DNA of 64,000 nt from Hymenobacter convexus. Its GTDB lineage: Bacteria > Bacteroidota > Bacteroidia > Cytophagales > Hymenobacteraceae. The notes below the pieces were generated by a model. It did not search any database, was not told where the DNA came from, and worked only from the letters and a program-made list of their open reading frames with translations. The DNA lies in NCBI RefSeq assembly GCF_030580955.1, contig NZ_JAUQON010000001.1, positions 124,001 through 188,000 of the forward strand. Reading direction: 5' to 3'. Shown piece by piece: positions 42,693 through 51,034 of the stretch. The first letter of the stretch is position 1. Each line of letters opens with the position of its first letter. Made by a program: the position numbers and the translations under genes.

Positions 42693-43535
42693 CTACTGAA
42701 TCTTGAACGTGACGGGCACGGTGAACGACACGTTCACTTCGCGGCCGTTCTGCTTGCCGGGGATGAAGCGGGGCAGCGTTTTGATGGCGCGCATGGCTTC
42801 CTCATCCAGCCCGAAGCCGACACTTTTCACGATTTTTACGTCTGTGATGTCGCCTTTCGAGTTCACCGTGAAGCTGGCGTACACCTTGCCCTCGATGCCC
42901 TGGTTCTGGGCGGCGCCGGGGTAGCGGCAGGCTTTCTGAATGGCCGCCACGATGGCACCCATGCCGCCGCCGCCGGGCAGCTCGGGCATCTGCTCCACGT
43001 AGGTGTAAGTGGTGGGCGCCACCGCGTCGCCGATGACGTCATTGCCTTTGCCAGTCTTCAGGTCGTCGAGGTTGGTTTCGGCGCTGGCACCCTCATCACC
43101 TTTGATGTTGTGCAGGCCGGAGGCTTTGTCCTTGAGTTCGTCCTGTTCAGGTACCTCGCTTTCCTCGGGCGCTTTCTTGTCTTCCACCACCACGGGCACC
43201 ACGTTTTTCACCGTGGGCGGCTGCGGGGGTGGTGGGGTCGAGGGCCGGCTTTCGGCGGGCGGCGGCGGCGTCACCGTTTCGGGCGGCAGCGGCGGAAGGA
43301 TGGGATTGACGAGCACACCCGTCTTCGGAGGCGCAACGGGCAGCTTGTCCTTCAGCCACTGCGCGGCGAGCGGAAACACCAGAATCAGCGCGAAAATGGC
43401 GGTGGCGATAACCAGCGCCCGCGTCACGTGGCGTTGGTAGAGGGCGCGGAGCTGGTAGGCCCCGTACTGGCGGTTACGACCATCGAACACGATGTCGTTG
43501 AGGCTGGCCGTGGCCAGTTGGGTATTGGTCATCAT
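42693..43535 (-). CDS. tonB: Energy transducer TonB
   Basis: Links proton-motive force at the inner membrane to outer-membrane receptors. The 280-residue protein has a cytoplasmic N-terminus typical of Bacteroidota TonB (LNDIVFDGRNRQYGAYQLRA), one membrane helix (about 38-62), a Pro-rich periplasmic spacer (PILPPLPPETVTPPPPAESR...), and a TonB C-terminal domain (QMPELPGGGGMGAIVAAIQK to VPVTFKIQ). It overlaps exbD by 4 nt (ATGA). The composite repeat follows its stop codon. Confidence 0.95.
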   Translation of the reverse strand: MMTNTQLATASLNDIVFDGRNRQYGAYQLRALYQRHVTRALVIATAIFALILVFPLAAQWLKDKLPVAPPKTGVLVNPILPPLPPETVTPPPPAESRPSTPPPPQPPTVKNVVPVVVEDKKAPEESEVPEQDELKDKASGLHNIKGDEGASAETNLDDLKTGKGNDVIGDAVAPTTYTYVEQMPELPGGGGMGAIVAAIQKACRYPGAAQNQGIEGKVYASFTVNSKGDITDVKIVKSVGFGLDEEAMRAIKTLPRFIPGKQNGREVNVSFTVPVTFKIQ

Positions 43536-44062
43536 AACGTTGCGGTTTTAAGGAGGGTGAGGTCGGCGGGCGTAATTTTCACCAGCGCGTATTTTTTCTG
43601 GTTGGTGATGTTCATCTCGTCGAGAATGTCCACCATATCCTTGTATTTGGACTCCTCGCCGGGCTTGATGAGCACCACCAGGCCGGCCTGCTGCCGCTGC
43701 CGCGCCAGCACCACCTGCCGAATGCCATCGGCCGAAAAAGTGGTGGTTTTTAATTCCGGCACGGCCACGGTTTTATCGTCGGGCGCATTCAGGCCAAAGA
43801 AATAATGGACTTGGTGGCCCTTGCCCAGAATAATGGTCATGGCCTTTTTCATGGCCACCGGGGTGATTTCGTCATTGGTCTTCGCCGGCATCTGCAAGTC
43901 CATGGCATAGGGCTTGGCAAACGTGGTGGTGAGCATGAAGAAGGTGAGCAGCAGAAACGCCAAATCGACCATCGGCGTCATGTCGATGCGGGTCGACATT
44001 TTCCTGGAGCGGCGCTTGCCGGCCTTGTTCGGCCCGGCGGCCTGGGGTTGGATTTCGGCCAT
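43532..44062 (-). CDS. exbD: ExbD/TolR family biopolymer transport protein
   Basis: A 176-residue protein with a cytoplasmic Lys/Arg-rich N-terminus, one membrane helix starting RIDMTPMVDLAFLLLTFFML that keeps the essential Asp (MVD), and a periplasmic domain. It belongs to the TonB energiser complex. The usual ExbB gene is not adjacent; the next gene upstream is fau, 155 nt away across an AT-rich stretch (44128-44160), which may hold the promoter. Confidence 0.93.
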   Translation of the reverse strand: MAEIQPQAAGPNKAGKRRSRKMSTRIDMTPMVDLAFLLLTFFMLTTTFAKPYAMDLQMPAKTNDEITPVAMKKAMTIILGKGHQVHYFFGLNAPDDKTVAVPELKTTTFSADGIRQVVLARQRQQAGLVVLIKPGEESKYKDMVDILDEMNITNQKKYALVKITPADLTLLKTATL

Positions 44063-44217
44063 GGGTTCAGTCCTTTTTAGGTGATTGATACCCGGCCAAC
44101 GCGCTGCGCTATTGCCTTATTGTAAGGGGATTATATGTAAAATATAAATTTTTTCGCCCACACTAGACCCGCATTTCCAGCGTTTTATCTAGTTGCCTTG
44201 GCCGCAGCCAACATGGC

Positions 44218-44808
44218 TCAGAACCGCCACACCCGGCCCGGCGTGATGCAGGCCGTGAGCGGCACGTCAGTGGGCAGCACGTCGGCAATGCGCCGCACGG
44301 GCGCCTCATTCAGCAAATTCAGCCCAATGAATTGCGTGCCCGGCCGGCACTGTGCCAGAAACCGGTCATAAAAGCCGCCGCCGTAGCCCACGCGCTGGCC
44401 GGTGCGGTCCACGGCCAGCAGCGGCACCAGCACGGCGTCGAGCACGGCCGGCGATATTTCCGGCGCGGTTACCGGTTCGGGCACTGGTTCGGTGATGTCC
44501 CAGCGGTTTTGAGTCAGTTGGGTATCGGGCAGCAGCTCGTAGTGTTTCAGCGAAATGCCGTCGGGCTGCACCACGGGCACCGCCAGGCGCAACGGCAATT
44601 CCTCGCCCCACACCCAATTGATAAAAGCCCAGGTATCGGGCTCGTTGCGCTTTTCCAGCGGCAGAAACAAATGCAGCCACTGCCACTCCTCCACCGGAAA
44701 CTGGCGGAACAGGTGCTCGCGCAGCTTGTCGCTGCGGCGCGCTACCTCGCCGGCGTCTAGGGCCAGGCGGCGGGCCAGGGCGGTGCGGCGCAGGTCGGTT
44801 TTACGCAT
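44218..44808 (-). CDS. fau: 5-formyltetrahydrofolate cyclo-ligase
   Basis: ATP-dependent conversion of 5-formyl- to 5,10-methenyl-tetrahydrofolate. The 196-residue product starts MRKTDLRRTALARRLAL and carries the family signature VGYGGGFYDRFLA with the conserved Lys/Arg N-terminal basic motif and LFLPLEKRNEPDT. The ATG overlaps the stop codon of the SUKH gene (TGATG), which implies coupled translation; a GTG one codon upstream is the alternative. Last gene of the bshC-SUKH-fau operon. Confidence 0.92.
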   Translation of the reverse strand: MRKTDLRRTALARRLALDAGEVARRSDKLREHLFRQFPVEEWQWLHLFLPLEKRNEPDTWAFINWVWGEELPLRLAVPVVQPDGISLKHYELLPDTQLTQNRWDITEPVPEPVTAPEISPAVLDAVLVPLLAVDRTGQRVGYGGGFYDRFLAQCRPGTQFIGLNLLNEAPVRRIADVLPTDVPLTACITPGRVWRF

Positions 44809-45347
44809 CACATGTCGCGCGTTGGGATTTCGGCCAGCAACTGCGGCAGTAGAGTAGCAAAGTTGCGGCTGAACGGTTGGGCACGGCTGTCTTCGTGGTC
44901 GTAAAACACCACCGGGTAATCAGCTGTGGATTGGTTTGGCTCGGCGTAGAAGCACAAGACATCGCCGGCTCCGCCATAATTGGCAAAGGGAATGTAACCC
45001 GCCCGTAATGCATCGGGCCAGTTTGTCAGCATTTCTTGGCGAAGCACCTGCTGCCACTCGTCTATTGGGTGCGGAAAGAACTCAGCGCCTCCTAGTAACA
45101 AAGCATAAAAATGCTTGTGTTGTAGAAAACGACGGTAATCTGCAGGCAATGGATAATTGATTGTAGCCTCCAAGTCATCTAATTGCTGATTTGTGACGAT
45201 GCTGGCAATAGGTAGCCAATTTTCGTAGCCCTCATTAGCACAAGGGCACGGCTGTGAATCCGCCATTGCAGGGTGGACCGGCATTGGTACGCTGTTCAGG
45301 TGATGTTTCATCATCCATTGCAGGCAGCGGTCCACTATCTCTAGCAT
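44808..45347 (-). CDS. SMI1/KNR4 (SUKH) family protein
   Basis: A 179-residue protein with a SUKH-type core: QQLDDLEATINYPLPADYRR followed by FLQHKHFYALLLGGAEFFP, then NYGGAGDVLCFYAEP and a buried YPVVFYDHED. A cysteine pair CPCAN lies near residue 50. SUKH proteins are often immunity proteins to secreted nuclease toxins, but others are housekeeping, and no toxin gene is nearby. Base composition is visibly lower in GC than its neighbours, which suggests recent acquisition. The ATG at 45345-45347 is 16 nt after bshC; the stop overlaps fau. Confidence 0.78.
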   Translation of the reverse strand: MLEIVDRCLQWMMKHHLNSVPMPVHPAMADSQPCPCANEGYENWLPIASIVTNQQLDDLEATINYPLPADYRRFLQHKHFYALLLGGAEFFPHPIDEWQQVLRQEMLTNWPDALRAGYIPFANYGGAGDVLCFYAEPNQSTADYPVVFYDHEDSRAQPFSRNFATLLPQLLAEIPTRDM

Positions 45348-45363
45348 AAGATGTTCCTTGGCT

Positions 45364-46965
45364 TTACTCTTCCTCCAGCACCGTGAACTCCAACGCCAGC
45401 GGCTCAAAAGCCTCAATCAGCTGCTCGATGAAGCCGGGGTTGTTAATCAGAATGCTGAGCACGTTCTCGCTCCGCTCCTGCAAGCCGCCGCCGGGAAACA
45501 GTTTTTCCTTGAGCGCCGCCAACTGCGTATAAGCTGTTTCGTGCTTGGCTTCGGCGGCTTTGCTCAGGCGCTTTTCGAGGCCGGCGAGGCCACCGGCAGC
45601 TTTCTGGGCTTCGGCGGCCACGGTTTTTACTAGGGTGGGGTCGAGGCGCTGGGCCAGGTCCTGCACCTGCTGGAAGGCGGCGGCCAGCGCCTGCTGCTGC
45701 TCCTGCAGGCTGATTTCTTCCTGGCCCAGGGCGGCGCCCACGTGTTTCTTTAGCTCCGGCAGCGGGCGGAAAATTTCCAGCGAAGTCAGCCCCAGCTTCT
45801 TCAGCTTGCCCGCGTTGGCGCGGCTGATGTACTCAGCCGAGTTGCGGGGCAGCACAATGGGGTAGGGCACACCAAAGGCCGCAAACACGTCCTTCAGCTG
45901 GAACCAGTACGCCACCTCGGCCCCGCCGCCGATGTAGGCTAGGTTCGGCAGCAGCATTTCCTGGTACACCGGGCGCAGCACCACGTTGGGACTGAACTGC
46001 TCGGGGTGCGCCTGGGCCAGCGCCAGCAATTCGGCCTGGCTGTGGCACTTGGCCGTGTTGCGAATGGTCACTTCCACGCAGTCGGCGCCGCTGGCGTCGG
46101 GTTCGAGCCGCTCGCGCTTGCCTTCGTCGGTGATGAAAAACAGGTTGATGGGCCGCGAGTACACCTGCGGCTTGTAGCCGGCTTCAATCAGGCGCTCGTT
46201 GGTGGCCTGCACGGCGGCGTTGGAAACCTGCTCCTTGATTTCCTTGGTCAGCAGCGGCACCAGAGCTTGTTTCAGGGCCGGGCGGTCGGCGTCCAGCGTC
46301 ACCAGCCCGAACTCGCCAAACAGTGCATCGGCCAGCTTGCGCGTGGCCTCGGCCAGGTTTTTGGAGGTTGAATACGCCTTGTGAAAAGACGCGGGCACCT
46401 CGGGCGGCAACTGGCTCAACAGCTGCTCGCTGAGGCCGTCGAGTGGCAGGCGGCCCACGGGTCCACCGGTGCCGGCCGCGTCCCACGAATACGTTTTGCC
46501 AAACAGCGAGAAGTGGTTGATTTCGGCGAAATCATGGTCCTCGGTGGCCATCCAGTACATCGGCACGAAATCGTACTGCGGGTACTTCGCCTTCAACTCG
46601 CGGCTCAGCTTGATGGCCGACACGATTTTGTAGATGAAATACAGCGGCCCGGTGAGCAGGTTGAGCTGATGGCCGGTGGTCACGGTGAAAGTGGTGGGCT
46701 CGGCCAGCAGCAGCAGGTTGGTTTCGATGGCCGGCTCGGGCTCGGGGGCCAGGCCGTACTGGTCGCGCAGGGCGGCCACCAGCCGCTTGCGGGCCTCGGG
46801 GGTGTAGCTGGCCTGCTTTTCGTCGATTTGGGCCGCAAAGTTTTCCAGCGAAGGAAAGCGGTGGTAGAAGGGCGCCAAGGCGGGTTTCTGGGCCAAATAA
46901 TCAGTCAGCAGGCCGGAGAAAGCGCCGGTTTCGGCGTAGGGCAGGGTGGTACAGCGAGTGGGCAT
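45364..46965 (-). CDS. bshC: Bacillithiol synthase, cysteine-adding enzyme BshC
   Basis: Adds cysteine to glucosaminyl-malate, the final step of bacillithiol synthesis. The 533-residue product shows the family segments TVTTGHQLNLLTGPLYFIYK (nucleotide-binding region), PMYWMATEDHDFAEINH (with the TEDHD motif), YIGGGAEVAYWFQLKDVF and a C-terminal coiled coil (about 400-500) that mediates dimer formation. Length is normal. The ATG at 46963-46965 (MPTRCTTLPYAETG) is the best start. First gene of the operon with SUKH and fau. The thiol partner YtxJ is encoded at 62716. Confidence 0.95.
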   Translation of the reverse strand: MPTRCTTLPYAETGAFSGLLTDYLAQKPALAPFYHRFPSLENFAAQIDEKQASYTPEARKRLVAALRDQYGLAPEPEPAIETNLLLLAEPTTFTVTTGHQLNLLTGPLYFIYKIVSAIKLSRELKAKYPQYDFVPMYWMATEDHDFAEINHFSLFGKTYSWDAAGTGGPVGRLPLDGLSEQLLSQLPPEVPASFHKAYSTSKNLAEATRKLADALFGEFGLVTLDADRPALKQALVPLLTKEIKEQVSNAAVQATNERLIEAGYKPQVYSRPINLFFITDEGKRERLEPDASGADCVEVTIRNTAKCHSQAELLALAQAHPEQFSPNVVLRPVYQEMLLPNLAYIGGGAEVAYWFQLKDVFAAFGVPYPIVLPRNSAEYISRANAGKLKKLGLTSLEIFRPLPELKKHVGAALGQEEISLQEQQQALAAAFQQVQDLAQRLDPTLVKTVAAEAQKAAGGLAGLEKRLSKAAEAKHETAYTQLAALKEKLFPGGGLQERSENVLSILINNPGFIEQLIEAFEPLALEFTVLEEE

Positions 46966-47063
46966 GGGGGTAATACGAGCAGGGCCGGGTTCAGTGCGAA
47001 CCTCAGCCAATGGCAAAAGTCCGCACAAAACCCGGCCCCGGCCGAAATGTTCCTTTTGAGTGG

Positions 47064-47077
47064 GTCGCGTCTCTACA
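47064..47077. repeat. Half copy of the TAGAGACGCGAC palindrome
   Basis: GTCGCGTCTCTAC equals one arm end of the palindrome at 49740-49824. It overlaps the last bases of rimO: the minus-strand stop codon TAG is the start of TAGAGACGCGAC. Confidence 0.65.
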
Positions 47078-48386
47078 CCAAATGCCCGTACAGGTCGAAA
47101 TCCGACGCCGAATCGATTTTCACATTGGCAAAATCGCCTAAGCGCACAAACGTGTCCTTCTCCACGGCCACCAGTACTTCGTTGTCCACCTCGGGCGAGT
47201 CGAACTCGGTGCGGCCCACGAAATGGCCGCTTTCCTTGCGGTCGAACAGCACCTTGTAGGTCTGGCCCACGCGGGCTTCGTTCAGCTCCATCGAAATGCC
47301 CTGCTGCAGCTCCATGATGGCGTCGGCGCGCTCCTGTTTCACTTCGGCCGGCACGTCATCCACGAGGGTGTGCGAGTGCGTGTTTTCCTCGTGCGAGTAG
47401 GTGAAGATGCCCAGGCGCTCGAAGCGCGTCTGCTCCACGAAATTATACATTTCCTGGAAGTCTTTTTCCGTCTCGCCGGGGTGGCCGGCGATGAGCGTAG
47501 TGCGCAACGCAATGCCCGGCACTCGCTGCCGAATGGTATCGACCAACTCAATGGTGCGGCGCTTGGTGATGCCCCGGCGCATGGTTTTCAGCATGGCATC
47601 AGAGCCGTGCTGCAAGGGCATGTCGAGGTATTTGCAGATGTTTTCGCGCTCGGCCATCACGTCCAGCGCATCCAGCGGAAACTGCGAGGGATAGGCGTAC
47701 TGCAGGCGAATCCAGTCGATGCCATTCACGTCCGACAGGTTGCGGAGCAGGTCGGCCAGCTTGCGTTCGCCGTAGGCTTCGAGGCCGTAGTAGGTCAGGT
47801 CCTGGGCAATGAGAATCAGCTCCTTGGTGCCCATGCTGGCGAGGCGCTTGGCCTCCTTTACCAGGTCCTCAATCTTGCGGTCGACGTGCTTGCCGCGCAT
47901 CAACGGGATGGCGCAGAACGAGCAGGGGCGGTTGCAGCCCTCCGCAATTTTGAAGTAGGCGTAGTGCTTGGGCGTGGTAATGAGGCGCTCGCCGATGAGC
48001 TCGTGCTTGTAGTCGGCGTTGAGCACCTTCAGCATCTGGGGCAGCTCCAGGGTGCCGAAATAGGCGTCCACCTGCGGAATTTCCACTTCCAGCTCGTCCT
48101 TGTAGCGCTGCGAGAGGCAGCCCGTCACGTAGAGCTTGTCCAGCCGGCCGGCCTCCTTCTCGTCCGCGTAGCGCAGAATGGTGTCGATGCTTTCCTGCTT
48201 GGCATTATCAATAAAGCCGCAGGTATTAATGATGACGATGTTGGCGTCGGACTTCTCGGCCTCGTGGGTCACATCGAAGTCGTTGGCTTGCAGCTGGCCC
48301 ATCAGGACTTCCGAGTCCACGATGTTCTTCGAGCAGCCGAGGGTGATGACGTTAACTTTATTCTGGGTCTGATTTCTAACTTTCAC
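47073..48386 (-). CDS. rimO: Ribosomal protein S12 methylthiotransferase RimO
   Basis: Radical SAM methylthiotransferase that modifies the Asp of ribosomal protein S12. The 437-residue product has the N-terminal cluster cysteines (TLGCSKN, NTCGFID, GCLSQRY), the radical SAM motif CNRPCSFCAIP, and a C-terminal TRAM domain (about 370-437). S12-type signature SEVLMGQL is present rather than MiaB-type sequence. It starts with GTG (48384-48386) followed by MKVRNQTQNKV-like residues. The stop codon lies within a partial repeat. Confidence 0.95.
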   Translation of the reverse strand: MKVRNQTQNKVNVITLGCSKNIVDSEVLMGQLQANDFDVTHEAEKSDANIVIINTCGFIDNAKQESIDTILRYADEKEAGRLDKLYVTGCLSQRYKDELEVEIPQVDAYFGTLELPQMLKVLNADYKHELIGERLITTPKHYAYFKIAEGCNRPCSFCAIPLMRGKHVDRKIEDLVKEAKRLASMGTKELILIAQDLTYYGLEAYGERKLADLLRNLSDVNGIDWIRLQYAYPSQFPLDALDVMAERENICKYLDMPLQHGSDAMLKTMRRGITKRRTIELVDTIRQRVPGIALRTTLIAGHPGETEKDFQEMYNFVEQTRFERLGIFTYSHEENTHSHTLVDDVPAEVKQERADAIMELQQGISMELNEARVGQTYKVLFDRKESGHFVGRTEFDSPEVDNEVLVAVEKDTFVRLGDFANVKIDSASDFDLYGHLV

Positions 48387-48387
48387 A

Positions 48388-48425
48388 AGCGCTGATTTAA
48401 ACTGATTAACCGTGATTTCGCTGAT
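48388..48425. repeat. Short TGATT-rich repeat upstream of rimO
   Basis: GCGCTGATTTAAACTGATTA ACCGTGATTTCGCTGATG contains four TGATT/TGATG words spaced 9-11 nt. Similar interspersed sequences occur before or between genes in Bacteroidota. Only one copy here; it sits immediately before the rimO start codon. Confidence 0.5.
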
Positions 48426-48515
48426 GCGGTAATGGGCGCAAGGGCATCAGCTGCGTCGGCGGAACAAGGCGGCAAGCGCGAATAGGATAGATTGCTTGCC
48501 GGCCGAACCCCAAAA

Positions 48516-49676
48516 TTACGACGTAGCCAGTCCCCGACCACCAGTCAGCACGGCATAAATGCCCGGCGCCACCTTCCGGAGCAGCGCACCAAGGGCCACA
48601 CTCACAGCCACTACCAACAAAGGCAAGAGCAGGTAAGTGAGCAAATGAATGTGCGGCACGGCCCGCCCATAGCGCAACGCCAGTTCGGTGGCATAGTTCA
48701 CGAAGGGCACATGCAGCACGTAAATCATGAACGAAAACCCCGTCAGCCAGCGAAACCACGTCAGGGCCATGCACCAGCGCACCAGCCCGTTCAGTCCAAA
48801 CCAGGCCACTAGCATACCGCTGATTTCGCCCATTTTGTGCAGCGCCAGCATTGTCAGCGCTAAAGGCAGCGAAAACGGTGGGCCCATGTGGAAGGCCAGC
48901 CAGGTTTTGAGCCCGGCCGTGCCCAGCCACACGCATACAAACAGCGCCAGCCGGAACCAGCCGGGTGGCGTCAGCACGTCCTTGCCTCGCAGGGCCAGCC
49001 ACATGCCCAGCCCAAAAAACAAGAGCGCCTCATCCTGCACCAGCGGCACGGGCACCATAAAAAACCACAGCAGCCCTGCCACAATAAAATAGATGGCCGG
49101 CTTGCGCAAAATGGCCGCCCGCAGCCACGGGTAGGCTAGGTTGCAAACCAGCAGGCTGCGCAAAAACCACAGTTGAAACGGCGCCGGCACCACCAACCAG
49201 CGCTGCACCAGTTCGCCGATGCTGAGTTGGCTAAGCAGCTGCCGGGGCCAGAACGGGCTTATTTCGGCATCAATAACCGCTTGTTTTGTGATGGGAAACT
49301 GCTCCAAGGCCCACAGCGCCGCCAGCCAGAGCCCGCTCCAGAGCAGGTAGGGGAGGCCCAGCGTGCGCAGGCGCCGCCGCACGCGCTGCCCGTGTGGCTC
49401 CGCGCCCTCGCGCCGCGTAAACAGGTAGCCCGAAATGGCAAACAAAATGGGAATGCGAAACCGCAGCAGCCCGTTGGCCAAGAAGTATTGGAGCCAGGTG
49501 CCCGGCCCCAGCGGCTCCTCCACCGGCGTGAAGGGCTGCAGGTAGCGCGGGTGCAGGTTGTAGGCGTGCACGTAAATCAGCAGCACCATGGCCACCAGCG
49601 ACCAAAACCGTAGCTTTTGACTAAGAAAAGGGCCAAGAGGGGCGGGTGGCGCCGGCATGGATTGGGCAGGTAGCAT
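48516..49676 (-). CDS. Acyltransferase family 3 membrane protein
   Basis: A 386-residue protein with about ten membrane helices, of the Acyltransferase_3 (OafA/YrhL) family that O-acetylates surface glycans. Family features: FWSLVAMVLLIYVHAYN at the first helix (H of the catalytic region), RFRIPILFAISGYLFTRREG (the R-x-x-P-x-F-x-x-SG-Y-F motif), LPYLLWSGLW, PFQLWFLRSLLVCNL, and a final FSFMIYVLHVPFV. The ATG at 49674-49676 (MLPAQSMPAPPAPLGP) avoids the palindrome that the longer frame runs through. Acceptor unknown. Confidence 0.9.
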   Translation of the reverse strand: MLPAQSMPAPPAPLGPFLSQKLRFWSLVAMVLLIYVHAYNLHPRYLQPFTPVEEPLGPGTWLQYFLANGLLRFRIPILFAISGYLFTRREGAEPHGQRVRRRLRTLGLPYLLWSGLWLAALWALEQFPITKQAVIDAEISPFWPRQLLSQLSIGELVQRWLVVPAPFQLWFLRSLLVCNLAYPWLRAAILRKPAIYFIVAGLLWFFMVPVPLVQDEALLFFGLGMWLALRGKDVLTPPGWFRLALFVCVWLGTAGLKTWLAFHMGPPFSLPLALTMLALHKMGEISGMLVAWFGLNGLVRWCMALTWFRWLTGFSFMIYVLHVPFVNYATELALRYGRAVPHIHLLTYLLLPLLVVAVSVALGALLRKVAPGIYAVLTGGRGLATS

Positions 49677-49739
49677 ACTGGTCGAGATGCAAAAAAGCGG
49701 GAAACAGTTGTCGCCAACCATTCCCCGCCCCTGAACAGT

Positions 49740-49824
49740 GTAGAGACGCGACACTTCGCGTCTCCTTGTTGAACATTTCACCCAAATGGTGCGACCGCCG
49801 AGACGCGAAGTGTCGCGTCTCTAC
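49740..49824. repeat. Palindrome, TAGAGACGCGACACTTCGCG type
   Basis: Perfect 25-nt arms GTAGAGACGCGACACTTCGC GTCTC and complement around a 35-nt spacer. The right arm ends 9 nt before the pheS stop codon. A partial copy is at 47064. Confidence 0.92.
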
Positions 49825-49833
49825 CTCATCCGA

Positions 49834-50925
49834 TTACAGCGCCTCGAACTGCCGCAGGAAGCGCATGTCATTCTCCGTGAACAGGCGCAAGTCCTTAATC
49901 TGGTACTTCAGCATAGCAATGCGCTCGATGCCCATGCCCCAGGCGTAGCCGGAGTATTTCTCGGAGTCGATGCCCGCATTTTCGAGCACGGCAGGGTCCA
50001 CCATGCCGCAGCCGCCGATTTCGACCCAGCCCGAGTATTTGCAGATGTTGCAGCCCGCGCCCTTGCAAATGAGGCAGGTGATGTCGATTTCAGCGCTGGG
50101 CTCGGTGAAGGGGAAGAAGCTGGGGCGGAAGCGGATGTTGATGTCAGCCCCGAACAGCTCCTGCACGAAGTAATACACCGTCTGCTTCAGGTCGGCGAAG
50201 CTCACGCCCTCGTCGATGAAAATACCTTCCACCTGATGGAACATCATGTGCGCGCGGGCCGAAATGGCCTCGTTGCGGAATACGCGGCCCGGCATGACGC
50301 GGCGGATGGGCAGCGGCTCGGTTTCCATCACGCGCACCTGCACTGTGCTGGTGTGGGTGCGCAGCAGGTGGGGCAAATTGGGCACACCGGTGGCGGCATC
50401 GCCGGTGGCGTCGGCGTCGGCCGCCCCAGCCGCGTGCGACACCGGAGCCACGAAGAAGGTGTCCTGCATGTCGCGCGCCGGGTGGTTTTCGGGGAAGTTG
50501 AGGGCGGTGAAGTTGTGCCAGTCGTCCTCGATTTCGGGCCCCTCGGCCACGGCGAAGCCGATGCGGGCGAACACGCGCAGCATCTCTTCGCGCACCAGGC
50601 TCAGGGGGTGGCGGGTGCCCAGGGCGTTGGGCACGGGGGGCAGGGTGTAGTCGAAGTCAGGATTGGCGGGGGCGTTGTCGGCGGCGGCTTCGGCGGCCTG
50701 CTGGGCCTCGTCGAAACGGGCCTGGGCCTGCTGCTTCAGGGCGTTGAGCTGCTGGCCCACGGCGCGCTTCTCCTCGTTGGGCACGGTCTTGAGCTGGTCG
50801 AACAAATCGGCCAGCTTACCCTTGCGGCCGAGGTAGCTGATGCGAAAAGCATCGAGTTCGGCGGGATTATTCAGTTCGGCTTTCGTAATTTCGGCCGTAA
50901 GAGCGGCAATGGATTCCTGCATCAT
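49834..50925 (-). CDS. pheS: Phenylalanine-tRNA ligase alpha subunit
   Basis: Charges tRNA-Phe together with PheT. The 363-residue product has the N-terminal coiled coil, motif 1-3 regions of class II synthetases (HPLSLVREEML, RTHTSTVQVRVM, GRVFRNEAISARAHMMFHQ, GMGIERIAMLKYQIKDLRLF), and ends FLRQFEAL. About 20 residues rich in Ala, Asp and Gly (SHAAGAADADATGDAATGVPN) are inserted before RTHTS compared with the usual sequence. A perfect TAACTTTGC box ends 6 nt before the ATG at 50923-50925. The frame remains open upstream but that is antisense to the next gene. pheT is not in the window. Confidence 0.96.
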   Translation of the reverse strand: MMQESIAALTAEITKAELNNPAELDAFRISYLGRKGKLADLFDQLKTVPNEEKRAVGQQLNALKQQAQARFDEAQQAAEAAADNAPANPDFDYTLPPVPNALGTRHPLSLVREEMLRVFARIGFAVAEGPEIEDDWHNFTALNFPENHPARDMQDTFFVAPVSHAAGAADADATGDAATGVPNLPHLLRTHTSTVQVRVMETEPLPIRRVMPGRVFRNEAISARAHMMFHQVEGIFIDEGVSFADLKQTVYYFVQELFGADINIRFRPSFFPFTEPSAEIDITCLICKGAGCNICKYSGWVEIGGCGMVDPAVLENAGIDSEKYSGYAWGMGIERIAMLKYQIKDLRLFTENDMRFLRQFEAL

Positions 50926-50931
50926 AGGCCG

Positions 50932-50939
50932 CAAAGTTA
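50932..50939 (-). promoter_or_regulatory. -7 box TAACTTTG directly before pheS
   Basis: Minus-strand TAACTTTGC, perfect to consensus, with 6 nt (CGGCCT counting from the box end) to the ATG. Implies a leaderless or nearly leaderless transcript. Confidence 0.65.
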
Positions 50940-51034
50940 CGGCAAGGGCCCGGCCCTGGCCGAACGATTCACCAACACATTCAGTTACCGCAATTCTCGA
51001 TTCATCTTCCTTCATCATCCTTAAAGCCTTTGCC

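Noticed and set aside
44063-44217. tRNA or small RNA gene in the AT-rich spacer between exbD and fau
   Set aside because: No cloverleaf or strong hairpin could be drawn; only an AT-rich tract is visible.
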